Source: Prinsepia uniflora (Eukaryota > Streptophyta > Magnoliopsida > Rosales > Rosaceae). From it: 64,000 nucleotides of DNA. Positions 10,705 through 23,096 of this stretch are shown here, in pieces. The DNA lies in assembly GCA_032719365.1 (NCBI GenBank), contig CM064873.1, positions 49,536,955 through 49,600,954 of the forward strand, written 5' to 3'. Within the stretch, counting starts at the first letter, position 1. Each line of letters begins with the position of its first letter. Position numbers and translations under genes: made by a program. The notes under the pieces were generated by a model that saw only the letters and a list, made by a program, of their open reading frames with translations, did no database searches and was not told the origin of the DNA.

Positions 10705-11468
10705 GTTGTTGGCGCGGGCTGTCGGTCGAGAGAGATGGAGACATCACACACACAATCCACAATAGACTCTGCGCACTCTGGGAAGTTCGAAAGTTATTGA
10801 GATGGTCGAATCGGAACTCCCTTGTCCGACTTACGTGTCACACGGTGGTTAGACGTCTATTTGGCCCTTGTGTGATGCGTAAGTTAGACGGGAGTGGGGT
10901 TTAGCCCTTAATCCCGGGGGATTAGGGGTGGGCCCTGACATATGGCCTTAAAACGGAGAGAAAGTACCTTAAAATTCCTAGCCAAGCTTCAATCATCACG
11001 GCCCCTGTTTGAATTACCATCCTGACCAGTCCACGCGTCCATTCTCTATGATTTTTCACCCTACGCACTCGCAAGGACTCATAAAAGATGAAGGTGAATA
11101 GAAATTAGAGTTCTATCGACTCAAATCTAAAGCCCAACTACCCGAGCTTATGGGTCATGTGTTTACCTATTTTTCGGGTTTTCAGGTAGCCACCATGGCT
11201 CCTTCGTCCTCCACAATTTCTTACAGTCTGTCAGCCTCACTCTAGTCTACTCGCAGTAGAAAAAAAGGAAGAGGAAGATGATGGAATGAGGTGGGGTGTG
11301 GGTTCTCGAGCGGATGAACAAAGAAGAAGGAAAATGTGCAAGGGGGTAAAATTGTCAAAGGTCCCTCCTGGGGAAAAATTGTCATTTCACCTCAAATCAT
11401 CCCAAAAATCCTCGGCTAATCCTTGATTAATTCTCGTTAATCACAAAATTTTGGGTTGGATTGTTACA

Positions 11469-12205
11469 ATCTACCATCCTTATAAAATTTCGTCTGCGAA
11501 ATTCACTATAAAAATTTCATCTAAGAGATTCACACCGACCCTTAATAAAAGCTATGGAAATCTAATACTGCTTTTGACTCGAGGCTCCCACGTGCACGTT
11601 CATGTTCAGAAACCTTCCACTGTACACGCAAGAACACATGTCACTTGACGTCAACTACCATCCAACGATCAATGCCGCACCCCAGCTCACTCTTAGTGAC
11701 GGTACCCAACAAATGGGTGATCGAACTGCCATTGTAACTCAAAATTTAGCTTCTAAACCTCGCTTGAGGTGCCGAATCTCGTCAACCTCACCTTCCACCC
11801 ATGCAGGTGCAACTCAGAACTAAGTTTGACCTCAATGCTTACGTAGGGCAGTCACCGAGTTCTCTGTCACCTGACGGTCTCCAACCATCAACAACACCCA
11901 AGACAAACTGTCGTGACCAGCCGGTTACCCATCTGCTCCATGGTCTCCATTTGAGTTTTCCTATAGAAATTCGACTCACACTAGAGTCCTCTTCTGGTAC
12001 CTTGACTCGCTTGGAAAACAAATCTGTGATCTTGACTCCCCCTCGAGTCCCAATCTGGCATCTCACTCATCCAAACTATATCCTAACCACATCGAATAGT
12101 TGCCCTAGTTGAGAACATAAGAAAATCAAAATATCCATGGTTCCCCTTGCTAACAAACCATGGCCCTGAGCTCCATGCTCGTACAATAACTGAACCCTCT
12201 AAAGC
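11469..12205 (-). pseudogene. Decayed integrase/chromodomain end of element D
   Basis: This is the 3' part of D's internal region on the minus strand, next to its 3' LTR. Around 11570-11650 it can be lined up with the chromodomain-coding end of element E (about 26010-26080): both read TCGRGNTCCCAYGTG on the plus strand, followed by similar spacing. No reading frame of useful length survives. D's internal sequence continues beyond solo LTR E2 at 15070. The assignment depends on position and partial DNA similarity. Confidence 0.5.
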
Positions 12206-15064
12206 TGACAGGACCCACCCCGATTATCGCCTCGATAATCGAGAAGGATCCTGCTCCCGTCTGACAGTCGAACACAAAAGACTAGAAAACCAAATAAAAT
12301 TACATTACACCTACTGTCAGACCAGGGAGATTAAATAATACAACTGACTGGAAAATAAGTCCATAGTTTTACAGGGCAATAATATTACAAAACAAGATAA
12401 AGTTCAAATCCTACTCTGTGAGCTAAACTACTCCGCAGCGGAAAACTTTATGCCTCAGCCTCAGCCTCGGCGCTAGCCCCCGTACTTGTACCCCGACCTG
12501 GAGGGTATTTAAAACAGCAAAGTGTGAGTGGACTAAAACAAAAGTTTACAAAAAACAGTTTAAAGAAATTGGGGTTCGCCCTCCAGTTTTATAATACGCA
12601 TGCATAACCGGATATTCAAAAACCACATACTAAACATTTGAAATCCCTTTTTCCGTATCATATGGAAAACATTACAGCAAACAGTTATAAACTTGTATGA
12701 AATAATATAATATTATCAAAAACTAGAAATCGTCTTTTCGAAATATTAATCAAACCAAATCATGTAAAACTAAATTAATAATCACAATCAAGCCGCTGGA
12801 TCCATCCGAGTCTTTAAACTCAATATCAGGCCTTCCCGGGATATCAACGAGTCTTTAAACTCAAAGCATAATTAGTAGGCCTCGGGGGGTATCACGTTAA
12901 CCGAGTCTTTAAACTCACGAGTCTTTAAACTCCATCCGGGTCTTTAAACCCAATTCGGGCCCGCCCCCGTCATCAATTAACCGGGTCTTTAAACCCAAAA
13001 CCAGATCCAACAATCATACCGGGTCTTTAAACCCAAAACCATTTTATAAAGCACAATAAACCAGGATCCCTCATCATCCGATTTCCAAAAAAAAATCATT
13101 CCGAAAGCATATATTGTCATAATAGGACTTATGTCCGAATTTCACATGCAATTTCCGAAAATTATTTCACAAATATAATCAAAACATCATAAATATGTAA
13201 CATGCATAATCATCTCAAATTACTTCATCAACCATCATTCATGCATAGGAGAAAACCATAACCTCGAAATGCGTAAAATACGATAATTACCTCAAAAAGC
13301 GTGAAATTACGTAAATCCGAAATATCATAATTATCAACATAAAATCATATATGAAAACATAAAACAAATGAGTAAAAACAATCATGCATGCTCGGTTGAA
13401 AATCAAAAGTCCACTCACGGTTTTCGGACGCGTCAATCGCGCCTCGTGTGCTCCTCGGTAGCTTCGGGAATGTCCGGGCCTGTAAAAAGGTACAAGAAGG
13501 GTTACAAACATCCCCAAAAAGCTCGTATTAATTTCCCCAATTTTTTCGGGAATTTTCGGCGTAATTTAACTTAAAGCCTTAATATTCCGAACCCTTGAAA
13601 CTATCCCGAACGACACCCGATCAACTCAAACTTTAAATAAAAATGTTCAAAACACTGAAAGGATTAAATCTCAAGTTGACCGTGATCGGAGATAAGGCTC
13701 AACGCGCCCTCACGCGCCGCCCAAAGTGGCTACGCGTGAAAGTCACGCGCCTGACATTGTAGCTGCTACAGTGTCATCCCCTTCACCCGTTTATCATGCA
13801 ATACAGGTCTGCCACCCGCGGCTTGACCCGATTAATTACCCATCAATTACTGTTCGATTCCTTTCGTTTTCAATCCTAACATATTCACTACCATGTTAAT
13901 TGAATGTCTGAGTCAATAATCCACCTCAACAGGTCCACAAATGAACCTTCGACCCATGATCACCCAAACGGGTCGATCACCACAACTCTCTGGTTTCCAA
14001 ACCATTACCAAATTAACTTAACAATAAGCATCCTAGGACTAATACGAACTAAAATGCACAATCAATTGAACGAGATATCACCTGGAAGTTGTCATCCCTA
14101 CCTCTGCAACCCCTCAGAAACAGTGACCTCAGTTCCAGCCCAACCGTGGTTGGTTCCCTTCGAATTTGATGTGGCTGAGTTCCAATCACTCCCAGAAGAC
14201 TAAACCAGCCCTTGGTTTGGTCCAACAAGCTTCAGAAATTAAAATCTGAATTTCCCTCCAATTTTTCAGAGTTTGGTTCTTCACGGTTTTCTCTCAACTC
14301 TCTCAGACCTCACACTTAGCAGAATGAATCCTCAACTCAATGGCACTCAGATAATCGATCAAAGCGGCCAACACTCATGGGAAACACTCTGAAATTCTCT
14401 GGAGATTGTTTCCCACAACACAGAACCCATAACCAATTTTTAAAACCAACTCGTGCACTGTGTTCCTGCCCAGACCATGACTGAATGCTTCCAACATCCT
14501 CAAAACACTTAAACAATTCCCACTGAGACAGTCCACTACTTGATTAATCAATTGAGGTACTCAGAACCACCACACACGGTGGTGCAGCATATGTCCCCCA
14601 CGGTTGCTACAGTAACCCGCTGTTAAAATGACCAAAATGCCCTCAGTTCAAAAATTACCAAAATGCCCTTCCACTTTCCAGACCCGTAACTTGGTCGTCC
14701 GATGTCCGTTTTCAGCGTGCCGTCTGTCTACGGACTCAGGACATCGAGACCTATCTAACGGTCCTCGAGTCGTGTGAAAATCAGTTGTCAAACAAAAAGT
14801 CAACATTTTCCCCCTTTTCGTCCAAATTACGAAAATGCCCTTGAACTTCTGAACGTCATAACTTTTTCCCTGAACGTCAGAATTGGACGTGCCACCCGTC
14901 TATGGACTCGTGACGTCCCGAACTACGTCACGGCCATCGATCAACGTCCGTGCGACCTACCAATCATAAGGTCAACAAATTACCCATACTATTCACAGGG
15001 GTAAAAACGTCATTTCATTCACTATTTTACAAAATTACATTTTTCGAATTTTTGGGGCATTACA
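12206..15064 (-). mobile_element. Solo LTR E2 (Tekay/Del type, same family as element E)
   Basis: This 2,859-bp LTR starts TGACAGGACCC and ends GGGGCATTACA on the plus strand, with perfect target duplications AAAGC (12201-12205, 15065-15069). It aligns end to end with the E LTRs (23097-25940, 30555-33398) but is clearly more diverged. It carries the same candidate intron (complement 12498-13418; donor GTGAGTGGAC at 13409-13418, complement at 12524-12533) and an array of GAGTCTTTAAACTC-type units at about 12808-13040. Confidence 0.85.
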
Positions 15065-15069
15065 AAAGC

Positions 15070-15285
15070 CCCTCGCCTTTAGAGCACAATATTCAATGCC
15101 TAGTCCAAGTATACTAATGAAATGTCCACCTCGAATTCAATTTGATTACCATACCGTGTCCATCTCGAATCCAATCCGACTAACATATGGCTACTAGGCC
15201 AACATGGTCCGACATTGGACCCTGTTTTTCTGATCCAAGATCTGGATAGATCACATACTAATACTCACAATCCTCTCTGGTTTCT
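15070..15285 (-). pseudogene. Internal remnant of element D
   Basis: A short block between solo LTR E2 and LTR T2, collinear with the rest of D's internal region. Decayed; no readable domain. Confidence 0.4.
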
Positions 15286-18270
15286 TGATAGGTCATAATT
15301 TATGCATGTTTTATCCATGATTTAATACCCTTTTACTTAAGTTTTGTTAATATTTTGTTCTATGAAATTAGAGAAAATAATATATTTTGTGAGAAATGTG
15401 TAGATCAAATAGAGCTTGGAATTACGAGAATTTGGGCCAAAGAATCACCTAAATCAGAGTTGAAAAGAAAAAGTTATAAAGGAAAGAAAATGGCACAGGA
15501 ATTTGGTGGATACCCACCGAAATAGGCATCAGAGAGTCCTTCACGTGTCACTGTAGTGCGCCTCCTTCTTCGGTAAGCGCCTACCGAACGTCTGCCTTCC
15601 TCTTCCGTGCGTATCCTGAAGCACGCATTCCAGAATCGGTGCGCTGCCACCGAACGCCCCTACACAGCAGTTGCGCGTTGACTAGGCATTGACTGCTCCT
15701 TTGACCGCCCCAATTTTGGTGGTTGACCACCAAAAACGATCCTGAAGGTTTAATTTCAAGTTTGGGTAATTTTTAGGATAATTCCAAGTTATTTTCACAC
15801 CTAGTCTCCATATTGTATAAGGATTTTAGTCCTATTTCCTTTTGTATTCTTATTTTCAATTCCTTTACTTTTAGAAAAGGTTTTTAGTTAGATTTCTTAC
15901 TTATTTAGGCAGTCTTTTCCTTATAGAATTTAATTGAAAACTCCTATTTTTAAGAGGATTAATTATTCTCTTATAAATAGGGGTATTATGGTTTATTGTG
16001 TGGGGGCCGAATTTACCTCTTGAAGGTCCTCGAAACTCAATCAAAATTAGTACTTCAATTCATGTTCTTAGTTTAGAGTTTTGTAATCTTAATTCAAACA
16101 CTCTTTACAATTCAAGCATCTTAATTTTAGCACGTCTACCTTGAGGGAGTTTTCCTTCATCTCTTTTATTCATAGTCCTTTTATTATTTCTTGCTTTATT
16201 TATGTTTATGCACCTTTTGATTGTGTCCTTATTTTATTCAATAATGTTTGAGTAGTGCAATTAGGGCTAGGGTTACTTGACGCCTTAGCCATGTTAATTC
16301 TTGTTTGATTTCTAGCTCTATATTATGATTGTTATGCATGCCTGGATTTGTTGGATTACTGCGCTTCATGAACTCAATTTACGCTTATAAGCTTAGCTAC
16401 CTTATTTGTGTACAATTGTTGATGTAATTGCTTGACGGATCACCTCGATGTTTGTGTTCACCCTGCAATTTGTAGCATCACGTTTCTAAACTCTTATTCG
16501 TAATCTAAACTCACGACTCACTAGAATTGCACAACACTTTTCTAGGGATAATGTAGCATCATCAAATCTTCTTCATGTTCCATTCATTATCACGTACCAT
16601 CGGTAATAGATATTTAAGGGAGGGCACATCACACTTAAACACGCAATCTAAGAGAACATAATATGTGTGGGGTAAGATTTAGCCGGATCTCTGCATGGGC
16701 ACTTAATTCAGAAAACATGCATAGTAATCTAATCAAGGAAATCGAAGGAGAACTATAATTGGTAAAGGTGGACAGAAACCCTTGCTCGACTTGGTTAGTT
16801 AATCTTAGTTCATTTACTTACATTCATTCAACGTGACAACCCCTCATATTTGCATTTTAATTACTCCACTTAAGTCAATTAAGTTAAAAGGAATTGGATA
16901 TCATTGAGCAAGTCTTCGTGGGATCGACCTTTGCTTGCATCTATTGTAACGATCTGTCCCAAATTTCGGGGTTAGATTAGTGATTAATCGTGGATTAGCG
17001 GGACTAATCGGGGATTAGTTGAAGAATCGCAGACGGACGGTGTGAAATGATGATTTTACCTATGGGAATGAGCAAAAAGTTGACTTTTGAACCGAGTGGT
17101 CAAACGACTTTAACCGGTGACCGTGATGTAGATCGGGACGTTACGAGTCCGTAGACAGGCGGCACGTCGAAATTGGACGTTCGACGGGAAAGTTACGGGT
17201 CTAAAACAGAGAATGGTACTATTGCATGAAAACCGAGGAAAACAGACATGTGGCAGGTTTTAATTGGTGGAAAGTTCTGGAAAGACCCACCAGATGAGTG
17301 ACAAGTGTCACCCACCTGATTGGTCCAAATCCCCAAATGGTGGGATATTATTTCCCTCACCGTCATTGATCACCTTCCCCGTTTTGCCCGAAAACCGTGG
17401 AACCTCCTAGACTGTGCAACCCCAGCCCTATATAAACAACCATTAATCCCCACCTAATGCGATTAGTGTGTGAATGATAAAGAGAGAGAAACCCTGGACG
17501 ATCCAGGTGGTGCCACCGCGATGGGCTATCATGGACTATGGCCAGCAAACCCGTGAGCGGTAAGGTAGAATTCAAAATTTGGAATTTGAATTTTAGAGGC
17601 TATCGACTAGTTTTAACCCTTGGAAATGATTTTTGGAGGACATACTAGTTGTGTGAGATTGAAAGCAAGGACAAAAGTGGTTGTGATCGATGGTAGAACA
17701 GAGTTGCAGGACACGAACACTATACATTGATCGGGAAGGTAAGTTCTAGGCCTGGTTTCCATGATTTAGATAGGTAGATTGACAAGGGATGATGGGATGA
17801 AGAGATATGAACTAAAAGGGTTGAAAAAGATGGACAAATAAGGGAGAACAGGTTCCGCCGGTCCGGTCAAACTGGAAACCAGAGAACCGGTCTGAACCGG
17901 GTTCGACTGGAGAACAGGGATGACATTGTGCAGGCGCGTGGGCTTCACGCGCAGCCACTTGCGGAGATGCGTGGGGGCACGTGGGGCAGTTCTGGGAGAT
18001 GTATTCAACATGTGATTTCATATTTTCAATGTAGCGAATATTTTGGAACAAGTTTCGAGTCGATCAGACAATGTTTCGGGGTAATTTATTCGAAGATTTT
18101 AGGGTCTAGTTTAAATACATTTAAAAATTCTGAAAAATTAGGGGGGATTTAATGAGAGGTTAATTGAAGTAATTCAGGTGTGATTTGGATAGGTCTAGAG
18201 GTTCCAATGATGGTGATTAGTCTCGGGAAGACTTATGACGCGCTTATAGAGGCGGCAGCTAGGATGGTCT

Positions 18271-19357
18271 GTGAGTGGACTTTTGTTTTATAAATATGAC
18301 GCATGCATAACTGTTTTATATGTTTTCTATATTTTATTTCTATGCTTATGATTGCAATATTTATGATTTACCTATTTGCACATATTTCGAGATGATTTAC
18401 GTATTTGCACGTTTTTCAAGAATATGGTTTTATGCTGTGATTCTATGATGGTTTTGATGGATGCTTTATACTGTTTATACATGTTGTGTTTGAATAACGG
18501 TTTTAATGATGGTTTGATGAAATGGTTTTGGATTTGAAAAGATGAACTCAGGCATGAGACCCATTTGGTTTGGAAATTGTCGGACTTGAAGTCCAGTTGA
18601 TTTAATGAGATATCGGGCTGAGACCCAGTTGGTTTTACGAATTCGGGCATGAGGCCCCGTTATGGATTTGGATAAATGGATTTATGATGGTCCTATGGAA
18701 ATTCCAAGCATGGCCCCTTTGAGATGTTTTGAAACGGTTTTATTAGGATGTTTTCCGTATACCATCATGAGATGAGGATATGTGGATAGGTCTCACTCCA
18801 TGTTTGGGACATTGGGGGTAGACACGGAGCATTGCCTGCAAGGGGTCATTGTACGGAGCGACTGGACTGTATAGTGACTCAGGAGCAGGATTGCTATGAT
18901 TAGACGTCTGGGACGTCAGACATCTGGGATGTTAGAGATTGACTCGGAGAGACCCCGGGTAGCACTCATTACATAGCCGTAATATATGAGCGTTTGGGAT
19001 GCTAGGCATCTAGGATGCCAAAGATGGGCATTTGGATTACAAATTATTGGATTTGTGAAATTGTATTTCTATGTTTATGGGTTTGGGAAGGGACCCACGT
19101 GGATTTGGATTTACAGATTTTGATATTTTACGGTTTTGGGCTGAGTTCCCACATATGCTTGGATTCTATGATTTTGGGCTAAGGCCCTAATGATTTGAGG
19201 AAGGAAATGGTTTTTATTATAATTGAATTAATTGGTTTTCGTGTGCATGCATAGTTTTTACGTGAAGGGCATAAATGTCTTTTTGTTAAATGAGTTTTAT
19301 TAAATTATTGATTTTTTTTCCACTCACAGTCTTTTACTGATTTTTAATGCCCTTCAG
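18271..19357 (+). other. Candidate LTR intron of A1 with paired ends
   Basis: The donor region CTGTGAGTGGA (18269-18279) is the perfect reverse complement of TCCACTCACAG (19319-19329). GAAGGGCAT (19264-19272) pairs perfectly over 9 bp with ATGCCCTTC (19347-19355), which runs straight into the AG acceptor at 19356-19357. Confidence 0.5.
18903..19019 (+). repeat. Hairpin array in LTR A1
   Basis: Four units share a TGG or TAG loop but have different stems: GACGTC/GACGTC (18903-18917), ACATC/GATGT (18920-18932), AGCGTT/GATGCT with two G-T wobbles (18989-19003) and GGCATC/GATGCC (19005-19019). A further group of GGG...CCC hairpins (for example GGACTTGAAGTCC) lies at about 18547-18660. Confidence 0.7.
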
Positions 19358-19612
19358 GTTGATAGCGGTTGCGGGTTGTAGCAGAGACCAAGACCTCACA
19401 TTCCTCAGCTGATCCTGACGCACTCTGGGAGCAAATTGGGCTCAGGATTTCGGGTTATCCCTTGTCTGGCCTTCGTGTTACCTTGTGTGGCAGGTGGGCT
19501 AGACGGGAGCATGGTACATCCCGCGTTAATCCCAGGGGGATTGGGATGGGTCATGTGATCTATACTATCTACACGCTTGTACGCTTGCAAAGTTATTACA
19601 CGTAGAGGTTTA

Positions 19613-22600
19613 CCTAGTACATATTTTGTGCTTGGTAAAATCTTTATCAGTTCTACCAGTTACTTTACCAGCATTGGAGACGTGTCCAACATGTACTCAC
19701 TAAGAACTTCATAGATAAACCAACAAATTCACTAGCCAACCCAAGCTCTCGGTTAACTTCCAAGGCCAATCGTCCCACTTCTGCCAAGATGTACCATCTT
19801 TGAGTGCAAAATCTTGTCAGTTACCTGATTTGGCCTCTATCCTAATTATGTAAGGTGTTGGAGTAGACATATACATAAGGCTTAGGTGATCTGTGAAGAT
19901 CCTACTCGTCTCCCCAGGAGATAGTGAGTCCAACTCTTCAATTCATACGCCACCACGGAAAACTCCCAATCATAAGTAAGGTAATTCATCTCGAGAGATC
20001 TCAACTGCCTAGATGTATAAGCAATAGCTTTTCCGTGCATCATAAGTAAGTATCTAAAACCCCAATAGAGATGCGTCACTATAGATCTCAAAGTCCCCGC
20101 TACCGTCCGAAAGGGTTAAAAGCGGAATAATATTCAATCGTCTTTTCAAATCTTAGAAGTTCTGTCCACAAAACAAGATCATCCCAAACAACTTTAACTC
20201 CACTCCAGGTCAACCACGTCAATGGGCTGCAATCTTGGAGAAGTCCTCCCCAAAACATCTATAATTCCCAGTCAATTTGAGAAATTTCAAATCTCAGTTA
20301 TCATGGTTGGTTGACACCAACCCAATCTGCCTCGGTCTTTCGAGGTCCACACCAATCTCTCAACATAAATACCATGACTCGACAACCAACACGGGTCCAC
20401 CAAAAATGGTATGCACCCTACTTGGTTTATCGCTACTTCCCCGGATGGTATTCAAGACTAGACTTCGGTATTGCACATGTGCTTTCACACTCCTTGAACA
20501 CGTCAAGATAAAATCAAGAATCCAATTTCCAAACCGATACAGAAACTTTCGGAAGACTCGGTGCATCACGTCCATCAATGTCACTAGGGTGATAGTGAAC
20601 CCAAATGGCACGATCCAAAACTCATAATTCCCATACCGAGTTCGAAAGCAGTTTTAGGAATATCCAATTCCTTGATCCTTAACTGACGATATCCAAGTTC
20701 ATCCGACGCGGATGTGAATACAAATCCAAATGTACACATCAACGTCATGCAACACCCAGCACCTTCTGCTCCTCAACTTATTCGAATTTAGCCCATAGCC
20801 TGGGTGTTAAGCCATTAAATGACCTCATGAATCGAGAGAAGCTGCAACCATGTTGCATGCCTACCCAGAAGTCCTTGTCAAAAAAGTAGAAAAATGAGGG
20901 GTTTCCTTCACTAACCAAAAGTATATGTTGGTATCTACACTAGTGACTCCATCTATTTCTCACGATCGAAGTTCTTCTCAAAACAAGTTCCACTTTTACC
21001 AGCTCAAACATCCATGAAAACCAGAAGTGACGAGCAAATGAGGAAGTTCACTAATCAATCTGTGGTATAGAATACTCGTTCCGCACGATCACCCTATTCA
21101 GATACCAATAGTCAATCCAAAGTCTTAGGGTTCTTTCAATCCTATCATACAAACAACACTAAGGCTTCTCCAAGATGACATACTTGTTGAGTGAACCCCA
21201 AATCTAGTAAATCCTGCAGCTAAACCATTATCCTTAACATCCACTTCTTCGTAAATTCCCATCTCCCCAAGCCGAACTAACTCCTAAAGGAAGTATCCAC
21301 TGGTCCCTATAAAAGACCAACCATGGCAAGTTAGGACTACCAAAGACAATTTTCCTCAAACACTTGACAGAGGCGTAACGGGTAGTCCACCACTATATTC
21401 CTTGAATCCCGTCCAAATAAAAAATGCATATGGGATCCAATCTATCATAAGGTCCAAACTGGCACCTAACATATCACCAGTCGGAGTACTGATACCAATG
21501 CCCCAACCCAGTAGGATCAATCCCCGATCGACAAAAGTGTAAATCTTCTCGAAATAAAAGAGTGTATGTGAGTCCGTAATCCATTAACACTCGTGCATAA
21601 CGACCAAGCTAGATATGGTACCTGTCACCATTCCAGGTATAACATGTTTTTCCAGAATTCCAACTGGACTAGGAGGATGACTAAAATCTCAACTAACGCT
21701 CTCGGGACCTGCTCCGTCCCGCTTGTAAACCAATGCGACTTGCAGATCTACCACTCAAGAAATCGAAGCTAGAAGTGTCCCTCTTCAAAGCTCCATGGGC
21801 AAATGAATCCTTCTGTCGTCCTGACATTGTCTAGAACCAACTGGTCGCTGCTGAGATTCCGACAAACTCATCTTCACCTGAGATGCCACATTTGACAGAG
21901 TCTGGAATGTGGTGAATCCTTCATCTAGCACCATCGCTCAAGTCTTAGTCTAGAGACCCAACACAAACCGACGAATCCTCATCGTTTCGGTCGCCACCGC
22001 ACCCAATGCGAACTGAGCCAAAATCCAAAAATCTTTGTTCATACTGAGAAACTGTCCTATCCCCCTACTCCCATATCCCCCTACTCCAAATGCAGGAACT
22101 CTGCCTCTCGACATCCCGATAATACTAGGGACAAAAATGATGTAAGAAACGTTCCTCGATCATCGCCCAAGTCTCGGTAGTCACATCCAACCTCGTAGTT
22201 AGTAATGTCTTCCACCAACCCTGTATGAACAAAATCCAAGAAGAACACTTCTATCAGAACTATACGCACATGAGAGCAACCTATCGCCTATACAATCCGC
22301 ACAAACTGTGAGATCCACTGATCGGTCCCCTGGAATCTGATCCATCAATAAATGTTCCTAGTTATCTTATTCAATCGTTCTTGAATAAGGGTCATCAATA
22401 ACCCTTGCTTCTCCCAGTAGCACATCCACCCTAAACGACCATCGGTCACCAAAACACCGAATAGTCACCATCTTGGGATCCAATGAACTAGTAACTTCAT
22501 GGCTCCAAGCCGCTGGGCCCACACGATAACCAACCCTTTCCTAGGGTCCAACCCTACTGAAACACGACATCTAATGCCAAATCAAACTAATCCAAGGTCC

Positions 22601-22731
22601 TTTCCCATATAACTTTCCTATCCTTAACCTCACTACCAGGTTGATGAAGGGGCTGTCTTCGTGGAGGCATCACGTCTGGAATGAAACTATTATGCATACT
22701 TAATGTGCGATCCCACAGAGGGAAGCCTAGT
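19613..22731 (-). pseudogene. Decayed gag-pol of element D
   Basis: Minus-strand fragments appear in the order expected of a Tekay element. A gag fragment at about 22081-22269 includes a stretch ending EAEFLHLE, as in Tekay gag. A reverse-transcriptase fragment at 20360-20611 begins MPFGF, matching the family MPFGLT motif. An RNase H fragment at 19882-20091 contains HGKAIAYTSRQL. Frameshifts and stops separate them, and the YIDD-type catalytic box is not intact. D is a fossil that supplied the landing site for most other insertions. Confidence 0.7.
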
Positions 22732-22743
22732 GCTCTGATACAA
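22732..22743 (-). other. Primer-binding site of element D
   Basis: GCTCTGATACAA on the plus strand is the reverse complement of TTGTATCAGAGC, one base off the initiator-tRNA-Met site TGGTATCAGAGC. It lies four bases from the LTR start at 22748. Confidence 0.7.
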
Positions 22744-23096
22744 AAATTGACAGGACCCTCCTCGTAATCCCCCTCGATTAATGTGAGATGACCTACTCCC
22801 ATCTGACACAACCTTATCAAATGACCAAAATACCCTTGAGATTAAAATCAGTATACTTACCCCGTGTTAGACAAGGGATACTACCACATCTTAAACAAGA
22901 TAATCAGAGTACACAACTATACGTGATGCCTCACCGTTCACACAGCCCGCATCCGCAACCAACCTAGAGGGTGCCAAAACCAAGAAAATGTGTGAGTGGA
23001 CAAAAACAAAGTATTGGAAAACCATTTTCCGAAATTAACAATTAAACCCTCCGTTTTATAAAAACATGCATACATAATCAAAGAAATCATTGCTTT

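Larger units (their letters stand above)
7945..10940 (+). mobile_element. Solo LTR C2 (Tekay/Del type)
   Basis: This 2,996-bp LTR starts TGTAACGACCC and ends GGCCCTGACA, with target duplications TACGG (7940-7944) and TATGG (10941-10945) that differ at one base. It interrupts the D LTR, whose sequence resumes GCCTTAAAACGG, as at about 48138. It is a diverged member of the C group. Its primer-proximal complement of the splice donor is decayed (GTACACACAC at 10666-10675). Confidence 0.85.
6201..11468 (-). mobile_element. 3' LTR of ancient element D (minus strand), split by solo LTR C2
   Basis: From about 6236 the sequence aligns with the D 5' LTR pieces at about 22880-23096, 33404-33421 and 46809-48909. 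It ends GTTACA at 11468, followed by ATCTACCATCC, a decayed reversed polypurine tract. The outer end of the LTR is missing because T1 abuts it. Without C2 about 2.27 kb remains. Both D LTRs are strongly diverged from each other, so D is old. A TATA-like string near 6520 is on the plus strand, opposite to the element's sense. Confidence 0.65.
16945..19558 (+). mobile_element. Solo LTR A1 (Tekay-like family A)
   Basis: This 2,614-bp LTR has target duplications TCTAT at 16940-16944 and 19559-19563. It starts TGTAACGATCTG; the terminal bases at the right are mutated (GGGTCATGTGA). A TATA-like CTATATAAAC at about 17427 implies a short U3 of about 0.5 kb and a long R-U5. U3 carries AAAAAGTTGACTTTT and GTAGACAGGCGGCACG (from 17151). 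It shares its layout, but only patches of sequence, with the C and E LTRs. Confidence 0.8.
15286..19612 (+). mobile_element. LTR T2 (Tat/Athila-like, probably solo), split by LTR A1
   Basis: The LTR starts TGATAGG and aligns with T1 along its length. Without A1 it is about 1.7 kb. Its last part, after A1, can be matched to the end of T1 (TTATTACACGTAGAGGTTTA against ATATTACATTAGGAGTTTATCA) but is decayed. No clear target duplication is visible, so the right border is approximate. No polypurine tract precedes it. Confidence 0.6.

Noticed and set aside
19605..19620. A target duplication for LTR T2
   Set aside because: TTTCT before 15286 has no match after the decayed right end, so no duplication can be claimed.
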